A stretch of DNA of 6,412 nucleotides, taken from NCBI GenBank assembly GCA_902494625.1, contig CABUUB010000092.1, positions 1 to 6,412 of the forward strand, in the 5' to 3' direction. Positions 6,149 to 6,412 of this stretch are shown here, one piece after another. The number at the start of each line of letters is the position of its first letter. Position 1 is the first letter of the stretch. A program made the translations under genes and the position numbers. The notes beneath the pieces are model-generated. The model made no database searches and had not been told where the DNA came from. It saw nothing but the letters and a program-made list of their open reading frames with translations. This DNA is from an uncultured Collinsella sp. GTDB lineage: Bacteria > Actinomycetota > Coriobacteriia > Coriobacteriales > Coriobacteriaceae.

Positions 6149-6225
6149 CTTTGAGTTGCGGTGAAATAGTTCCTAAATAAGCTGGTAAACGGTATAAACA
6201 GGATCTATTCCACCGCAACTTAGAG
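6149..6225. repeat. Second long imperfect palindrome, about 77 bp
   Basis: The arms 6154-6169 and 6205-6220 are inverted copies over 16 bp with one mismatch (A6164 opposite C6210); the core is AGTTGCGGTG / CACCGCAACT with one base differing inside. Pairing stays in register outward (6149-6153 with 6221-6225, including G-T pairs) and inward (TCCT 6171-6174 with AGGA 6200-6203, past one T-T mismatch), leaving an AT-rich centre. There is no T-run on either side. It lies 8 bp after the ppx stop. It shares no sequence with the palindrome at 512-594. A mobile palindromic unit (REP/MITE-like) or an mRNA-end stabilising hairpin are both possible. Confidence 0.8.
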
Positions 6226-6239
6226 CTCCGCCGGCGTGT

Positions 6240-6279
6240 AAAAGAAACGAGCCCGCATCCCTGGGGGACGCGGGCTCGT
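6240..6279 (-). terminator. Rho-independent terminator reading leftward
   Basis: ACGAGCCCGC (6247-6256) pairs with GCGGGCTCGT (6270-6279), and TCCC/GGGA extends the stem past one A-C mismatch to a TGG loop. On the minus strand this mismatch becomes a U-G pair and the stem is followed by TTTCTTTTA, so it fits a minus-strand terminator. On the plus strand the following bases are A-rich. It implies a leftward gene or RNA beyond or within the right edge, convergent with ppx. Confidence 0.75.
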
Positions 6280-6310
6280 AAACAATACGTGGTAGGGGCG
6301 GTGGGACGTC

Positions 6311-6392
6311 TGCGTATTTGCTGCGCAAATACGCACCGGCTTCGGCCGCCTGTCGGCGCCCTCGCCGGCTCGCTACGGACGCTGCGCGTCCG
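6311..6392. repeat. Cluster of TGC-loop hairpins at the right edge
   Basis: TGCGTATTTGC (6311-6321) pairs perfectly with 6325-6335 over 11 bp around the loop TGC. CGGACGC (6376-6382) pairs perfectly with 6386-6392 over 7 bp, again around TGC. Between them are GC-rich near-palindromes (CCGGCTTCGGCCG region, 6336-6348) and several copies of CTCGC/GCTCG. No gene with a ribosome site or recognisable protein spans it. It looks like a dispersed structured repeat or the end of a structured RNA; the element runs off the window. Confidence 0.6.
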
Positions 6393-6412
6393 CTTAACGC
6401 TCGCCCCCTCGC

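Noticed and set aside
6247..6279. Plus-strand terminator for ppx
   Set aside because: The stem is strong, but on the plus strand it is followed by AAACAATAC and not a T-run; the T-rich tail is on the minus strand.
6311..6412. CRISPR array or tRNA at the right edge
   Set aside because: The hairpins are not regularly spaced identical repeats with unique spacers, and no cloverleaf or acceptor-stem pairing with a T-loop is visible.

Overview
The window is high-GC, gene-dense chromosomal DNA and looks like an actinomycete-type bacterium. My best guess is a gut Coriobacteriia member such as Collinsella. This rests on base composition, on protein style, and on the order mazG - eno - FtsB/DivIC-like gene - ppx/GppA, which matches the conserved actinobacterial neighbourhood (in Mycobacterium tuberculosis: mazG, eno, ftsB-like, DUF501, ppx). 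The genus is an inference and was not tested.

Layout: (1) 1-389, minus strand: N-terminal part of a PHP-family phosphoesterase of the histidinol-phosphatase type, running off the left edge. (2) 390-729: a 340-bp divergent intergenic region holding a striking 23-bp-arm inverted repeat. (3) 730-2680, plus strand: a cluster of a stand-alone LarC C-terminal domain protein, a YfcE-type phosphodiesterase and a two-domain MazG nucleotide pyrophosphohydrolase, closed by a good rho-independent terminator. (4) 2681-4266: enolase as its own transcription unit, with a roughly 190-bp upstream region carrying two copies of GGCTAACTTA and its own terminator. (5) 4305-6140: a promoter followed by a two-gene unit, a FtsB/DivIC-like membrane division protein and a Ppx/GppA phosphatase 20 bp downstream. 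(6) 6141-6412: no recognisable gene. It holds a second long imperfect palindrome, a terminator that works on the minus strand, and a block of TGC-loop hairpins.

Functionally this is mostly housekeeping: glycolysis (Eno), nucleotide-pool cleaning (MazG), small phosphoester hydrolysis (YfcE), divisome assembly (FtsB-like) and polyphosphate/(p)ppGpp turnover (Ppx/GppA). I see no phage, transposase, CRISPR array, tRNA or rRNA. No clear new multi-gene system is visible. The most unusual items are the two unrelated intergenic palindromes, the hairpin block at the right end, the stand-alone LarC2-like gene, and the repeated decamer in front of eno.
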